Positions 35,126 through 45,849 of a stretch of DNA of 64,000 bases are shown here, in pieces (within the stretch, counting starts at the first letter, position 1; each line of letters begins with the position of its first letter). Position numbers and translations under genes: made by a program. Source of the stretch: Cenococcum geophilum 1.58 (lineage: Eukaryota; Ascomycota; Dothideomycetes; Gloniales; Gloniaceae). Under the pieces are notes generated by a model. The model was given only the letters and a program-made list of their open reading frames with translations. It was not told the DNA's origin and ran no database searches. The stretch spans positions 620,001-684,000 of the forward strand of contig KV748214.1 of NCBI GenBank assembly GCA_001692895.1, written 5' to 3'.

Positions 35126-36092
35126 ATTGTGGGTGGGGATTTCAGAGTGTGCTTGGGTTTAGATTGAAGAGTTCTGTGTAATGGCATTCTGTAGGAGTTC
35201 GGCGGCGTGGCGTTCGCAGTGGGAAAAGATCTGGAACCTAGGTTTCAATACTGGGAGAAGTAGGTCTGGTAGACTCAACTGCTGAGAATTTAGATGAGTT
35301 ATATTGGGTTTCTCTGAATCGTTTTTCTCTGCCCAGCGGGTTTGGTTCTCAGGTAATGATGGCATTTCCTCGGGCATGGCTTTCTTGGTACGTCATTCTT
35401 TGATAGATATAATTCTTCCTATAATAATCTCCCTCTCTCTCAAAGGCGTGGTCTTAGGGTATATCTTTTTCTGGATTAGTCGTTCTCTTAAAGGTTATTC
35501 CTAAATAAAATCCTAAACATCCACATCTGCTCTTACGAAAGTTAGACCCACCCTCTCACACCGCACCGCGCGGCACAACGCCACTTCCAAGTTTTAACCT
35601 CTCATGTAGTCAATCTAGCCATAAACATCGTCTCGATATTTCTACGGCAGGCGAAGACGACCGGGTAGCTCCACCTTCGTTTTTCAGGGGCTGAGCACAA
35701 TCTCGATGACTGGAATATGCACCATCTTATGGATTTATAAAGGCATTCGCGCGAGAGGTCATTCTTTAGTTTTTGCTACTGCATGTGGGTCCGGGATGAG
35801 TAATGTGAAATTAGATATATGGAGGAACCATACACTTTTCTCGAACACCTGAAGCTATGCGCGAGGGTATCAGTAAGATACTAGAAATTCAGTGACGCCA
35901 AGATATTGTTAAGATTCCGCCACTATATCTTGCCCACCCTAGAAGCATACTTTTAGCTTATCAAATCAAATACAGAAGAGAAGTAAGGTATATACAAGCA
36001 CCATCAAACCACATCATCCTCACGAACTTTTAGAAAAACGCCAATCCACCCAAAAATCCACTTAAAAACAAATTCACTCAAACACCCATCCC
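35126..36092. other. Intergenic between convergent CBS and NAGS genes
   Basis: Shared 3' flank of two converging genes. No ORF with recognisable features, AT-rich, presumably both 3' UTRs and terminators. Confidence 0.5.
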
Positions 36093-38361
36093 CTAATCTG
36101 GCCTCTTTCCATCCGCCCAACTCGGCGCAACCCCCTTACAAACCCCAACATACGCATCCCACCTCCCCCCCCCCCCCCCCCCCCCCCCAACCCCCCCCCC
36201 AAACCCCCCCCCCACGCCCTCGGTCGTCCAGAACATGGTCCACTGGTCGCCCGGCAGCTTCCACATGCCCGCCGCACGCTCAAAGTACCACTTATTGACG
36301 GGATTATTAGAGCGCGAGCGCCAGACGACGCCGTTAGGGAAGCAGGTGCGCACGAGGGCGTTAAAGACGACGTCCGCGACGCCGCCGGAGCCCTGAGAGC
36401 GAGTGCGGACGGCGAACTTGTCGAGATAGGGCACCGGGGCCGAGGGCGACGAGGGGGACGAGTCGGGCGGCTCCTCCCACGTGCAGATCGCCCCGCCCTC
36501 GTACTCGCCCGCGATGATGACGCCGGCGACGCGCCCGCGGATGCGCGACAGGTAGTGCGGCGCGTCGAGCTTGCGCTGGAACGAGTCCTCGATCAGGTCG
36601 AGCAGGCGTGGGACGTCGATGCGCGGGTCGTTTTGCAGCTCGATGCTGGGCGCGGCCGCGCTCGGCGGCACCCAGGGGTGTGTGCGCGGGTCCGGGATGA
36701 TGGTCACCGGGATGCCCTTTTTGAGGAAGGTTGGGCGGTTCGGCGTGGTGTCGGTTTCGGGGGCGTGGAGGCGCGAGTGTGGCAGCGAGGACGAGATCAT
36801 GGGTTTGTCAGTGAGAAGGTTGTGGATGAGCGGGTTTTTCTGGCGGCGCGTGCGCACGCTGGTGGTGGGGGAGGCGGGGGAGGGCGGCTGCGAGGAGATG
36901 GCGGCGGAGAGGGGGGTGATTATTAAAGCGGAGGAGGAGGGTGGGAGAAGTTTGAGGGTGCGTTGGACGGTGTCGAGGTTTTTGATGTGACGGCTGGGCT
37001 TAGGTTTTGGAGCTATCTGGTTTCGGATGGATGGATTGAGAGGTTTAATATCTTGTTCCATGATTTTGGAGAAAGGATTGCTGTTTCCTAGGATTGAGTA
37101 TTTATCCTCCTGTTTTGGTAGAGTGGGAGTCGAATATTGGAGTAATTCCTTCCTAACATATTTATACTCTTGCTCCAAATTGATGAACACATGTGCCTTA
37201 TCCGGTCTTTCATCCGAAGGTATACCACCCAGAGGATCCAAAATAATGATACGGTCTAGAATAGGTTTTTCCTGAACAGATTCTGCCTTCTCAATAGGAA
37301 TTTCAACCATCTTCTCTAGGCTATCTTCTTGGATCTTTTGAGCCGTGATTCCGGCAAACTCTCTCGTTAAAGCCAGAATTAGATCATCAGGTGGTACTCT
37401 CATTTTGGTTTGTAAATCCGTTGTATGTGCTATCGGAGGAATTACTGGAATAATGCCAGCCTCAAGTAGTGGTAATAATAAATTCTTATTCTTAACTTCC
37501 ACACCACCGCGGACATAAACAGTGGTGGGGATCTCATTCTTGATCTCTGAATACCCAAAAGCATTCTCAATGCGAACAGCACCGGGTGTGTTGTGTTCGT
37601 TCAACGCGGCCACAATCCGATCTGCTTGTTTAAACACATATCGTTCCCAGCTCTGCGTAAACTCCTCCGGCACTTCAGGCACTTCAGCCTCATCGCAGTC
37701 GACGACCAAAGCAATATTCAGCCCCAGACGGACCAGCTGACTCAGAGTTAGAGCAATCCCTTGGAGAGTATCCTCATCCAGAATCTGTGGCTGCCGCAGC
37801 TTCACCAGAGCAATATGCACGGTTTCAGCATTTTCAGGGACGAATTGGTCCGGCAGGGGTTGCTGGGTGAAGACCGGGCTCTCCTCAATCGCCTTTGTTG
37901 GAGGGTATAGATTCCCTAGATTAACACCGGTCTTGCTCAGCCGCCAATTGTTGTAGTTGGCCTGTCCCACCAGCTCGCTGACGGCCAATTCGATCTTGGG
38001 TATGACGGCCGGATTCGACTTCTGAGAGAGAGAGTAGTGTTGGATGTAAGACTTAGCATCGCGTTTGATGGGCGAGCCTTTTAGGAAATTGAGCAGGAAC
38101 TCGCGGTCAGCGAATCGCTCTTTGGCACTCGGTTTGGCCTTTGGGGGCAGATCGTCGCCATCCTGCTTCACGGCGATAGTAGTAGAAAGACGCGAGCACC
38201 GAAGGCCACAGAGGTGCTGAGTAAAGCTATCTGGTCTAGAAGAGGGCTTGGTGGAGCAATTGGTTAGTCGGGAAATAGGGAGAGGTTGAGTCAAAGGGAA
38301 TGCGCACAGATGCTGACGTCGTCCCTAAGCCTCTCGGCCGGGCTTTTCGGCATATGTTCAT
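36093..38361 (-). CDS. ARG2: N-acetylglutamate synthase, mitochondrial
   Basis: The main exon ends at the stop at 36093. Its open frame reaches 38300 but contains no ATG there. A good 3' splice site (GACTAAC branch, CTTCTAG acceptor) lies at 38236, and a short first exon 38361..38318 (ATGAACATATGC..) with a GTCAGC donor joins in frame, giving about 728 aa with a basic N-terminus suited to mitochondrial import. The N-terminal half is amino-acid-kinase-like (FLLNFLKGSPIKRDAKSYIQ, ALVVDCDE, TTVYVRGGVEVKN, LLPLLEAGIIPVIPPIAH). The C-terminal GNAT half has FLKKGIPVTIIPD, RLLDLIEDSFQRKLD, VAGVIIAGEYEGGAICTWE, YLDKFAV and NPVNKWYFERAAGMW. It makes N-acetylglutamate from acetyl-CoA and glutamate, the first step of arginine synthesis. 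Odd: a poly-Gly run encoded by long C tracts near the C-terminus. In Neurospora the NAGS gene is arg-14. The donor site and exon 1 are inferred. Confidence 0.88.
36165..36213 (-). repeat. Poly-C/poly-Gly tract inside NAGS
   Basis: On the plus strand 24 consecutive C, then AA, 10 C, AAA and 10 C. On the coding strand these give a run of Gly with single Val and Phe, just before RWDAYVGVCKGVAPSWADG, which fits the conserved NAGS end. A homopolymer of this length is prone to replication slippage and to sequencing error. Confidence 0.85.
38287..38293. promoter_or_regulatory. GCN4/CPC-1 type site TGAGTCA
   Basis: Perfect TGASTCA core inside the proposed first intron of the N-acetylglutamate synthase gene. 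Fungal arginine genes are classic targets of general amino acid control through GCN4/CPC-1, which bind this core. Position close to the start supports a role, but binding is inferred. Confidence 0.45.
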
Positions 38362-38701
38362 GCTTCATAATAAGCTCCAGTAAGCAGTCTTTCCAATTGC
38401 CTTGTTGGTGGTACAGATGGAGGAGGTTTAAGGGCAGCTGGCTGGTTATATTGGCGGGGGCGAGCGTTGCACAAATTGCATCAGACAATCAGGTGGGACA
38501 CAGAAATTTGCCTATCGATAAGGAATAAGCGATTTCGGCTGACAGCCATAATCATGCGTCATCCGCCGCAGGGGGAGGCTTTTATTCCGCGCGGAAGCAT
38601 TTGCCATGTATTATGTATTTAAAAGACCGGTATAAAGTGAGGATATTCCAAGCATTTCGAAGCCAATTCAATTCAACAGCAGAATAATCAAATCTTTCAG
38701 T
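38362..38701. promoter_or_regulatory. Divergent promoter between NAGS and the dehydrogenase
   Basis: 340 bp shared by two genes that point away from each other. It holds TGCGTCA near 38573 and an AT-rich stretch (ATGTATTATGTATTTAAAAG) about 85 bp before the ATG at 38702 that may serve as the core promoter of the right-hand gene. Confidence 0.45.
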
Positions 38702-39737
38702 ATGGCACCTCAACTTGCGTGGATTGGCCTCGGCAATATGGGCAGGGTAAACATACCAAGCCTTCAGCCCCTCCCGCTCCGCTAATTGAGCTCAGGGCAT
38801 GTGTAAGAACTTGGTCGAGAAAGGGAAGCTTGACAAGGCTCTGATTATCTACAACCGAACAAAGAAACGCGCCGATGATCTCGCAGAAAAACTCGGCGCT
38901 GGAAACACCAAAGTCGCCGGAACTGTTGATGAAGTTGTTGCTGGTTCAGATATTATCTTCACATGTCTAGGAGATGATAAGGCCGTCAATGCGACTATAG
39001 ATACAGCACTCCAGCAGGATGTGAAGGGGAAATTGTTTGTAGATTGCTCGACCGTGCATCCCGAGACTTCCAATGCTCTTGCTAAAAGAATTGGCAAGAA
39101 AGGGGCCGAATTCGTAGCGATGCCTGGTGAGTATCTTTTTCCAACTCTTCCAATTCATCCCCAAATAACCAATTGACAATCCCAAGTCTTTGGCGCCCCT
39201 GCTATGGCAGATGCTGGCTCTCTAATCTGCGTCCTCGCCGGTCCATCATCTTCAATCGCCAAAGTTAAACCCTACACAACGGGCGTCGTTGGTCGCGCCG
39301 ATATCGACTATGCAGACCAAGAACCTGGCAAAGCCACACTCCTCAAAGTCATCGGCAATACTTTTATAATAAACATGGTCGAATCCCTCGCGGAAGGCCT
39401 TACACTTGCTGAAATATCTGGCCTGGGCACTGATAACCTGCACAAGTGGATCGAAGTCATGTTTCCTGGGCCGTATGCCGCTTATTCGGATCGGATGCTG
39501 GCTGGTGATTACTACAAGCGAGAAGAGCCGTTGTTTGCTGTTGACTTGGCGAGGAAGGATGCTGGTCATGCCCTGGATATAGCGAAGAAGGCTGGCAACG
39601 CGAAGATGGGGGCGTTAGAGGCTGCTGATAGCCATCTTGTGGCTGTGAAAGAGCATCTAGGTGCGAAAGGAGACCTGCCGAGCATCTATGGTGCGGTGAG
39701 ACAAGAGAACGGGCTGAAGTTTGAGAACGGGGACTAG
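38702..39737 (+). CDS. 3-hydroxyisobutyrate dehydrogenase-like NAD(P) oxidoreductase
   Basis: Three exons, 38702..38746, 38796..39126 and 39187..39737 (308 aa); introns of 49 and 60 nt. Rossmann motif WIGLGNMGRGMCKNL at residues 7-21 (GxGxMG), then NRTKKRADDLAEKLGA, SDIIFTCLGDDKAV and FVDCSTVHPETSNAL (the D.ST substrate-loop block). The all-helical C-terminal domain carries GKATLLKVIGNTFIINMVES with the catalytic Lys, and later LARKDAGHALDIAKKAG. This is the beta-hydroxyacid dehydrogenase family, which oxidises short hydroxyacids such as 3-hydroxyisobutyrate in valine breakdown. No mitochondrial presequence is visible, so a cytosolic relative acting on another hydroxyacid is possible. Confidence 0.85.
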
Positions 39738-40255
39738 GATCGAGCAAGATTTGGTGGAATTATGAGGTAGGATAGCTGGGGATAATTACATACTTGACGT
39801 TTTGATTGGCCACCTTAAAGTTTCGATTGTCGAATGTCTTCGATCATAGCAGATTAGGGAAATCCCTTCTTAATCAAATGGCGGAGCTCTCAAATGTGGT
39901 GAGCACTGTCATGTCGTGGAACAATTATGGGCGACTGTACAAGGCCTACCAAGATTTGAAGATCCTTTTTGAAGGATGATATCTTAAGACCACTCCAGTG
40001 CCCATGCATACCACTTGCAGCGTGATGGAACTGCAGAACCGCCTATGAAATGTTGCCAAAGTCCTGCGAGGCTGGCGGAAAGATGAATAAACATGCATAT
40101 ACAGAATTCTTCTCATATAACTCAATAAAAAAAATGAGTACACCTAAATGCAAAACGCCAGCTCCCAAGTCATGGCAGGGCCGGGTATCGTACTCCTCAT
40201 ACGCCTCCCACCATGCCATCCTTTCCTCCCCTACGCCACCACCTCTCCAACGGCA
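39738..40255. other. Intergenic between convergent genes
   Basis: 3' flanks of the dehydrogenase and of the GH47 gene. No supported ORF. Confidence 0.5.
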
Positions 40256-41980
40256 TCACCTAATCATCCTAAACGGATGTCCCTCAGTGCTATAGACCCA
40301 GCGATCCAAACTCCCCACCTCCTTATCCGCAAAAATCAGCCACAAATACTTTAGGGTCTCCGCGCCCCAGAAGCTCTCGCTCTCGTCAATCCACCAACCC
40401 TCACCCTCATTCTGCGCCAACGCCTCTTCCTCCAGATCTACGCTACGCGGCTTCCGCATCACGTCGCGCAGCCCGGCATACCCGTACGGCGTCTTGCAGT
40501 GCGTCTCGAACGCAACGAACGCATCCCATGCCCAGTCTCTATACCGCTGTTCGCCGGTGATGCGGTACGCGTAGAAGAGACTCTCGACGTACTCGGGCCG
40601 GAGACGGTATTTCGCGTCAGCGACCCAGAAGCCGTGCTCCTTGAGCTCGTCTTCCTGTCTAGCAGTAGAGGGCTGAAACGTAGCATTGTCGTACCCGAAT
40701 TTGGGGATCCAGGACCAAATACCTGGGCCAATATGCGTTGGTGTGGAGGCATAGGTGTGGTGGCATGCTTCGAGTAGCGCTTTTCCCAGAGAAATGAAGT
40801 CGGGGCGGTCGAAGTAGCGGCCGCCGAGCATAATATTGCCCGCTGCGAAGCAGGCGAGATGGGATTGTTCGTTTATGAACCAGTTGTCGTTTTGCTTGCC
40901 TATGAATAGGTGCTGGGTATCATGTTTTGGAGATGGTGCGGAGCGCGACGCGATGCGATAGCGGAGCGAGTCCGCGGCTGCCAGCCACTTATTTTTGTAC
41001 GTTTGCGTATAACGGTCTTTCGGAGCTAGGAGCGCTATTTTGAGCAGGTACTCGTAGTAGGAATCGTGGCCCGCATCCCAGTGACGCTGCCGACCAACAG
41101 GTTCGCCGGTGACGATATCGAATGGGGCGTCCACCATACCGGGCCAGGATGTGATATAGGAGCTCCAGACAAGTGGAGCCCAAGCGCGTGTCGCATTGCT
41201 AAGGTATACCTGATTGTTTGTAAGGCGACTGAGAACACGGTTTTCTAGGATGTTTGATCCGGCACGTGCAGGCCCTATGGAGGGATTTTTGTAGCGTGGC
41301 TTCAAGGGATCAAGTTTGTAGACTAAGGGCGGATCTGGCACTCCAAGGTCTGTAGTAAAATTTACGCGTGGCCAGATCATACCTGTTGGACTGTCGAAGC
41401 AGGGGGCCAGCTTGTTGGCAAGGGTAACGGCTTGAGCAAGGATTGCATCGCGCTTGGTGCTGTTGATAGCTGAGGATGGGACAATACCAGCATCAAGAAG
41501 ATCCGTTAGGGAAACCAGAGCGCCTAAATATCGAATTGTTGTTTCGAAAGGATCCACAAGACCATGTGCGATATTAAAATCAATCGAGTCTATGATATGA
41601 TCCACTTCGAGCGCCAGCTCGTCCCACAGACCCATCAATGCGAGAGTTGTTGTAGTGTCGACAATGAACGCACCCCAGCCGTTTCTGCTTGTCTTGTTAC
41701 CCCCAGAGACTGGTTTTATACCATCATATCCCCATGCATACTCCCTGTATTTCCAAAATGTATACCTCATGGCGTTTGCCACCTGGTCCGCCTTGGCTTC
41801 GTCCGCCGCTCCGCTATTGTTCTTCCATCCCTCAAACTGTATGTGTGCACCAAATGGAGGATTTTTGCGAATACGGGGTCCAATGGGAGAGAATCCTCCT
41901 AGGATAAGGTAGAATGAGATGACGAGGAAGGCAGCTAGGAGCTTGAAGGTCGAGGTGGGGTTGCGGAGAAAATTAGGCAT
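40256..41980 (-). CDS. GH47 alpha-1,2-mannosidase (class I), type II membrane protein
   Basis: One exon, 574 aa, starting at ATG 41980. A membrane anchor at about residues 12-29 (FKLLAAFLVISFYLILGG) follows a short basic tail, so it is a type II ER/Golgi protein. GH47 blocks in order: AMRYTFWKYREYAWGYDGIK, GWGAFIVDTTTTLALMGLWD, ETTIRYLGALVS, AGHDSYYEYLLKIALLAPKD, HLACFAAGNIMLGGRYFD, LRPEYVESLFYAYRITGEQR, SFWGAETLKYLWLIFAD and YSTEGHPF (the Thr that coordinates calcium in the family). It trims alpha-1,2-linked mannose from N-glycans or takes part in ER degradation of misfolded glycoproteins. The subgroup cannot be decided by eye; the HWDAGHD variant of the usual GGLGD-type loop is slightly unusual. 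Confidence 0.9.
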   Translation of the reverse strand: MPNFLRNPTSTFKLLAAFLVISFYLILGGFSPIGPRIRKNPPFGAHIQFEGWKNNSGAADEAKADQVANAMRYTFWKYREYAWGYDGIKPVSGGNKTSRNGWGAFIVDTTTTLALMGLWDELALEVDHIIDSIDFNIAHGLVDPFETTIRYLGALVSLTDLLDAGIVPSSAINSTKRDAILAQAVTLANKLAPCFDSPTGMIWPRVNFTTDLGVPDPPLVYKLDPLKPRYKNPSIGPARAGSNILENRVLSRLTNNQVYLSNATRAWAPLVWSSYITSWPGMVDAPFDIVTGEPVGRQRHWDAGHDSYYEYLLKIALLAPKDRYTQTYKNKWLAAADSLRYRIASRSAPSPKHDTQHLFIGKQNDNWFINEQSHLACFAAGNIMLGGRYFDRPDFISLGKALLEACHHTYASTPTHIGPGIWSWIPKFGYDNATFQPSTARQEDELKEHGFWVADAKYRLRPEYVESLFYAYRITGEQRYRDWAWDAFVAFETHCKTPYGYAGLRDVMRKPRSVDLEEEALAQNEGEGWWIDESESFWGAETLKYLWLIFADKEVGSLDRWVYSTEGHPFRMIR

Positions 41981-42428
41981 TCTTAGGTCGAAAGTTCAGC
42001 CGTGTATGATTGTGTTGAACGGCCTCTCGCTCTCTTTAACAATGGCGAGCACATGGGAACGTATTGTGTCGAATGCTTGCTGTCCCTGTGATGAACTACA
42101 TCCGCATCGATGGAGTCAGCCGCGAATGGGAGGACATGAGAACGAGAAGCCAAGTTCTACCGTGACTTCACTGAAGCTCCCAATGTTATTTTGTAATGAC
42201 AAGATATGAGGATTGTGGGAGAGCTCATGTCATCGTGGGAAAGGACATAAGAATGCAGTGGTAAATGCCACATATGTCATGGGAGCTCCAAGCTTCAAGC
42301 GAGCTTTTCTCGACGACCGAAATTACCTTCGACCCCCTTTTATCTGTAAGACAAGAGTCAGCATGTCTATTTGGCAGTAGGCTTTTGTAATCAAAGTTTT
42401 AGACATATTCTGATTACAATCATTCTAG
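41981..42428. other. Divergent promoter region, possible first exon of the small gene
   Basis: Upstream of both the GH47 gene and the small gene at 42429. A GTAAGA donor at 42346 with an acceptor at 42428 would make an 83-nt intron, but no ATG lies in the matching frame nearby, so the first exon is unresolved. Confidence 0.35.
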
Positions 42429-42636
42429 GAAATACCGCTCCCTTGCGCCACGAACCCGGGTATTGATTGGCGTAGGCATTATGGGTTACGCTGGCCTTGG
42501 ACTTCTATTATCCGACACTGCAGAGGAGAAATTTGGGTTGGTACCAACGGAGAAAGATAAGGAGGAGCTTGATAGGATCATTCCAAAGATTAAACTTGTG
42601 GATCGGGATGACACCTTGACAAAGGGTGATTCATGA
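42429..42636 (+). CDS. Small putative membrane protein, terminal exon
   Basis: After an ATTCTAG acceptor the frame reads KYRSLAPRTRVLIGVGIMGY, then AGLGLLLSDTAEEKFGLVPT and EKDKEELDRIIPKIKLVDRD to a stop at 42634-42636. One hydrophobic helix (VLIGVGIMGYAGLGLLLSD) preceded by basic residues, then a charged helix with P.KI..V.RD. The pattern looks like a small conserved fungal single-pass protein, perhaps mitochondrial given the basic lead, but I cannot name it. If no upstream exon exists, the first ATG (42481) gives 51 aa. Confidence 0.5.
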
Positions 42637-43658
42637 GGGAGGTAGATGGATGAGATATGACCAAGCGGGCTGCAGTTTGGGAAGATCAAGAGCTTATGAA
42701 TGGCTTCGCACTATCCTAAGCATATTTTGCCGGTTGTTTTAATGGAGATGCGAAGGAGAGCATAGGAACCCCTGCGAAGCTTGACAAACCATTCGAAGTA
42801 CGTTTGGACAGCTATCTAGATCAGGCCTCAGGCCACAATCCGTGACGCCGCACTCGATCGATTTACCTCATTCAAAGGTAACGCGGAAAGAATTAATGAT
42901 GTTTCCGGGAAGCAATGCATACAATTTTTAAACTGCCAACAAGCATTGTTCTAGAAAAATTCGATACAAACTTTTACCAGGGAGACGTTAGGCCGGAAAG
43001 AAAAGAAACATCATCCGTGGTATGACATACTCTTTCCTATGTACAATTAAATGCGAAAATGGAATCTCGGGTGAATCGTCACTAGCTCGGCTGAACCAAA
43101 AGCACACTCTGTTTAGGCTGTCACCCTAGCATCATAGAATATGTGGGTGGTGCTGGACATATTGGTGCCGGAGCTGCATCTTCAACATGGTCAAAAACCT
43201 GCGGTCGCATTTAATCCTTCGAAATACGTCTACTATATCAATAGCCCAGGGGTTTATCCGTGGTACCCTTCAAGCTTGTCAGCGTCAGGGGAGGTTAATT
43301 AAGACTGTCTTGCATACGTTCATAAAGCGACTTAAGAGTTTTAATAGAGCTATAGCTTCCTCTAACTTCTATCCCTTAAGACCCGAATTCCTAGGAACTA
43401 GAATAGTTTACCTAGCGTTGAGGTTTTATTTGAGGTCTATAAGAGCGAAGAAGAAATAAATGTTTGTTTGAGACAAGACCCAATGCTTTTGATACGAGTA
43501 ATCATTCCCGGCACCGTCACAAATGTATCATTAATCATGCATGGATAGATTTTCAAGCCCAGCTCTGGATCGAAATGAGACTTAGATTACTCTACGGAGA
43601 ACTTCAAGAAATACCGTTCCTCTGAAATTGATGTCTCCTACTCTATGCCCTTATGAAT
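42637..43658. other. No gene recognised
   Basis: Contains a 90-codon ORF at 43187-43459, AT-rich and Arg/Leu-rich in the style of RIP-affected sequence; no family resemblance seen. Confidence 0.4.
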
Positions 43659-44543
43659 TTATCTCTTCTTGGTTCTGCCTTGACCTTGACCATTGAAGGT
43701 TGTGGCCAGGGGATTATCTCCAGCGAGTCCGAGATATTTGATATTCTCTAGTCTCCAAGGGACCAGATCCTTGATCGCTGGCTTCAATCCTTCATCAACA
43801 GCTCCTAGCCATATCATCAAAATCGTCCTCGTCAATATTGCCAGAGCCCTTACATTCATGACGTCTTCAGGATCATTCTTGAATGGGACTTTAAACAAGG
43901 TGATGAATTCTCCCTCCGGTCTTAAATCAAGGGATTTGATTTTCGATTTCAATGCCTCATCATGAGATTTAGATGACGGCAACAGCACCCGCCGTCTTCT
44001 GGATCTTAAGCCACCAGGATACATGCTAGCTGATCCGGCGTGGGGGGCTGTGTCCTTGATAGACGCTTTCTTTCTATTTGGTTTGAAGCACCGTGCAAAC
44101 ACTCCACCGTCAGATGTATCTAACCATAGTAGAGATCTCAGTCGAGCAATGGTTGGGGGTTGTGACGATATAAGGACTAATTTAACATTCGTTGGGACAC
44201 CTTCCGTAATACGGGAAAGCCACTCGTCTGCTGGCCGGCTGGAAATTATATTCTTCCAGTTTGCGGACATTGGAAAGGTCATCAATCCTTCCCAGATCTT
44301 CAACAAGCGTGCGTAGAAGATGACTTTCTCTTCCAACATAGCAGTCGAGAGGCGGTCATCTTGGCCTCTCAGCTTGAGTTTGTCAATGTTGAGTTGCGGC
44401 TTTGGATATTGGAGGCTTGGAGGAAGGTGAAGCGAATGTATTGTGGAGTCTCGAATTCTGGGATCGGGATAATGACAAGCGGAGGAGTTAAATCGTTTAC
44501 ATTCAAGGGAGCTATCCTGGGTATATGGCTGCTTCTTATCCAA
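43659..44543 (-). CDS. Hypothetical protein, 294 aa, possibly part of a frameshifted gene
   Basis: Open frame from ATG 44543, with LKLRGQDDRLSTAMLEEKVI, IWEGLMTFPMSANWKNIISS, NVKLVLISSQPPTIARLRSL, then a basic stretch GGLRSRRRRVLLPSSKSHD and LGLAGDNPLATTFNGQGQGR near the end. A second minus-strand frame, 44761-44369, encodes a hydrophobic N-terminus (ACIAIFLALLSFIIIKGL, a likely signal anchor) and overlaps out of frame by one base. It has no ATG. The two may be halves of one membrane-anchored protein split by a frameshift and a lost start. No domain recognised. Confidence 0.4.
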   Translation of the reverse strand: MDKKQPYTQDSSLECKRFNSSACHYPDPRIRDSTIHSLHLPPSLQYPKPQLNIDKLKLRGQDDRLSTAMLEEKVIFYARLLKIWEGLMTFPMSANWKNIISSRPADEWLSRITEGVPTNVKLVLISSQPPTIARLRSLLWLDTSDGGVFARCFKPNRKKASIKDTAPHAGSASMYPGGLRSRRRRVLLPSSKSHDEALKSKIKSLDLRPEGEFITLFKVPFKNDPEDVMNVRALAILTRTILMIWLGAVDEGLKPAIKDLVPWRLENIKYLGLAGDNPLATTFNGQGQGRTKKR

Positions 44544-44761
44544 TTATTAGCATATCTTGAAACGAGAATAGGATAGGGATGTTGACACACTCTTTGCTTG
44601 TCCTCTGCTCCGCCGAACGTTCTCGTTTTAATGGGTCTCCAGCCCTTCTTCACACTGCCGACAGCTCTAACAAGATGCCACGCCTGGTCATAGCACAGGC
44701 CTTTAATGATGATGAAGCTTAGCAAAGCGAGAAAAATGGCGATACAGGCATAAAGCTGCAA

Positions 44762-45594
44762 GCTTAGTTGACAGTCTCACAGTGCACACGAGACATCATC
44801 CTGAATGCCTAAAACGCCTTTATATTGTTCCTCCATGAGTGCGATTCTCCCTATTCATGCAGTCCTTTGCTCGGCAAACTCAGAAGGGCTGGACAAGTTG
44901 AGGTGACCAAGGGGACGGGGTAGCACCAATGGTTGCGAACTTCGTTAGGTCATCACTTTCAATGCGAGCACTTCAGACCCTCGCAGGTGCTCGCCTTTCA
45001 GGTAGTGGTTTCGCGCGTGTTCAATCACTGTCATGTGTTCATGGGACTGGCTTCATACCGAAAAGCAGTCCTTTAGTATCAACTAGCAAGCCTTGGTAGT
45101 GGTCGTACGAAGATTGTTATCACGGTTTAGCGACATGTTTCTGGTTGATGCTTGAGTACGCGATAATGGTGGAAGAAATTCGAACATCAAAAACTACGGT
45201 GCCGCATTTTATGTATACAAGGCTCCTGTAGGTCCTCAATTCAGCCTTCATGCAGTCCCCTCGAAAATCTCAATGGGCCACCAGATAAAAGTATGACCAG
45301 AAAGGATGTACTAGTGGAAAGGATGTACTGGTAGAAAAGATGTACTAGTAGAGAGGATGAGTAAGTAATTTGACCAGAAAGAATTTTCCGTCCTCGGAAC
45401 TAAGGCAAACATAATGACCGCCACCATTTTTGTTTCGCTTCATTAATGTGAGCAGATTAGCTCAAGATCTTCGAAGCCCACTGACCGTGTCAAGCTATGC
45501 CAAGAGGGAATTGCCATGGAAGTTTCCATATCAAGAAAAGAATGACAAAGCTATTCATAGCTTTGCCGTTAGATCTGCCAAGCAAATATGGGGG
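44762..45594. other. No gene recognised
   Basis: Sequence without supported ORFs. It includes the short tandem repeat at 45301-45363, annotated separately. Confidence 0.4.
45301..45363. repeat. 17-bp tandem repeat, about 3.5 copies
   Basis: Units of AAAGGATGTACTAGTGG and close variants start at 45301, 45318, 45335 and (degenerate) 45352. Confidence 0.8.
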
Positions 45595-45849
45595 TGTCAC
45601 GGAATGAGTACGAGTGACGATAATATGTAGCAAAGTAGATATTATTAAGCTACGCACATAAACTGCGTGGTAAAGTTAAGACGTTGCATAAAGAAAAGAA
45701 GTAAGAGGATAGGAAGAGAGGGTATATATATATCGCCGACCCGGTTGCTGGGTTAACGGGCGGGTAACGCATAGATCCTCCTGCTAACTCCTAGACCAAT
45801 TAGAACAGCGCACTAATTTCAGCCCCCTGCGCACCCCTGTCACCTGACA
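45595..45849 (-). repeat. LTR, second family (255 bp)
   Basis: On the minus strand it begins TGTCAGGTGACAGGGG and ends ATTCCGTGACA, with TGTCA/TGACA inverted ends and a TATATATATACCC box in the middle as in an LTR promoter. No matching 5-bp flanks (GGGGG versus AAATC), so it is either one end of a longer broken element or a recombined copy. The first 11 bases equal those of the 127-bp element at 58794. Confidence 0.6.

Noticed and set aside
45301-45363. Possible CRISPR-like repeat
   Set aside because: Units are contiguous with no spacers, and the organism is a fungus.
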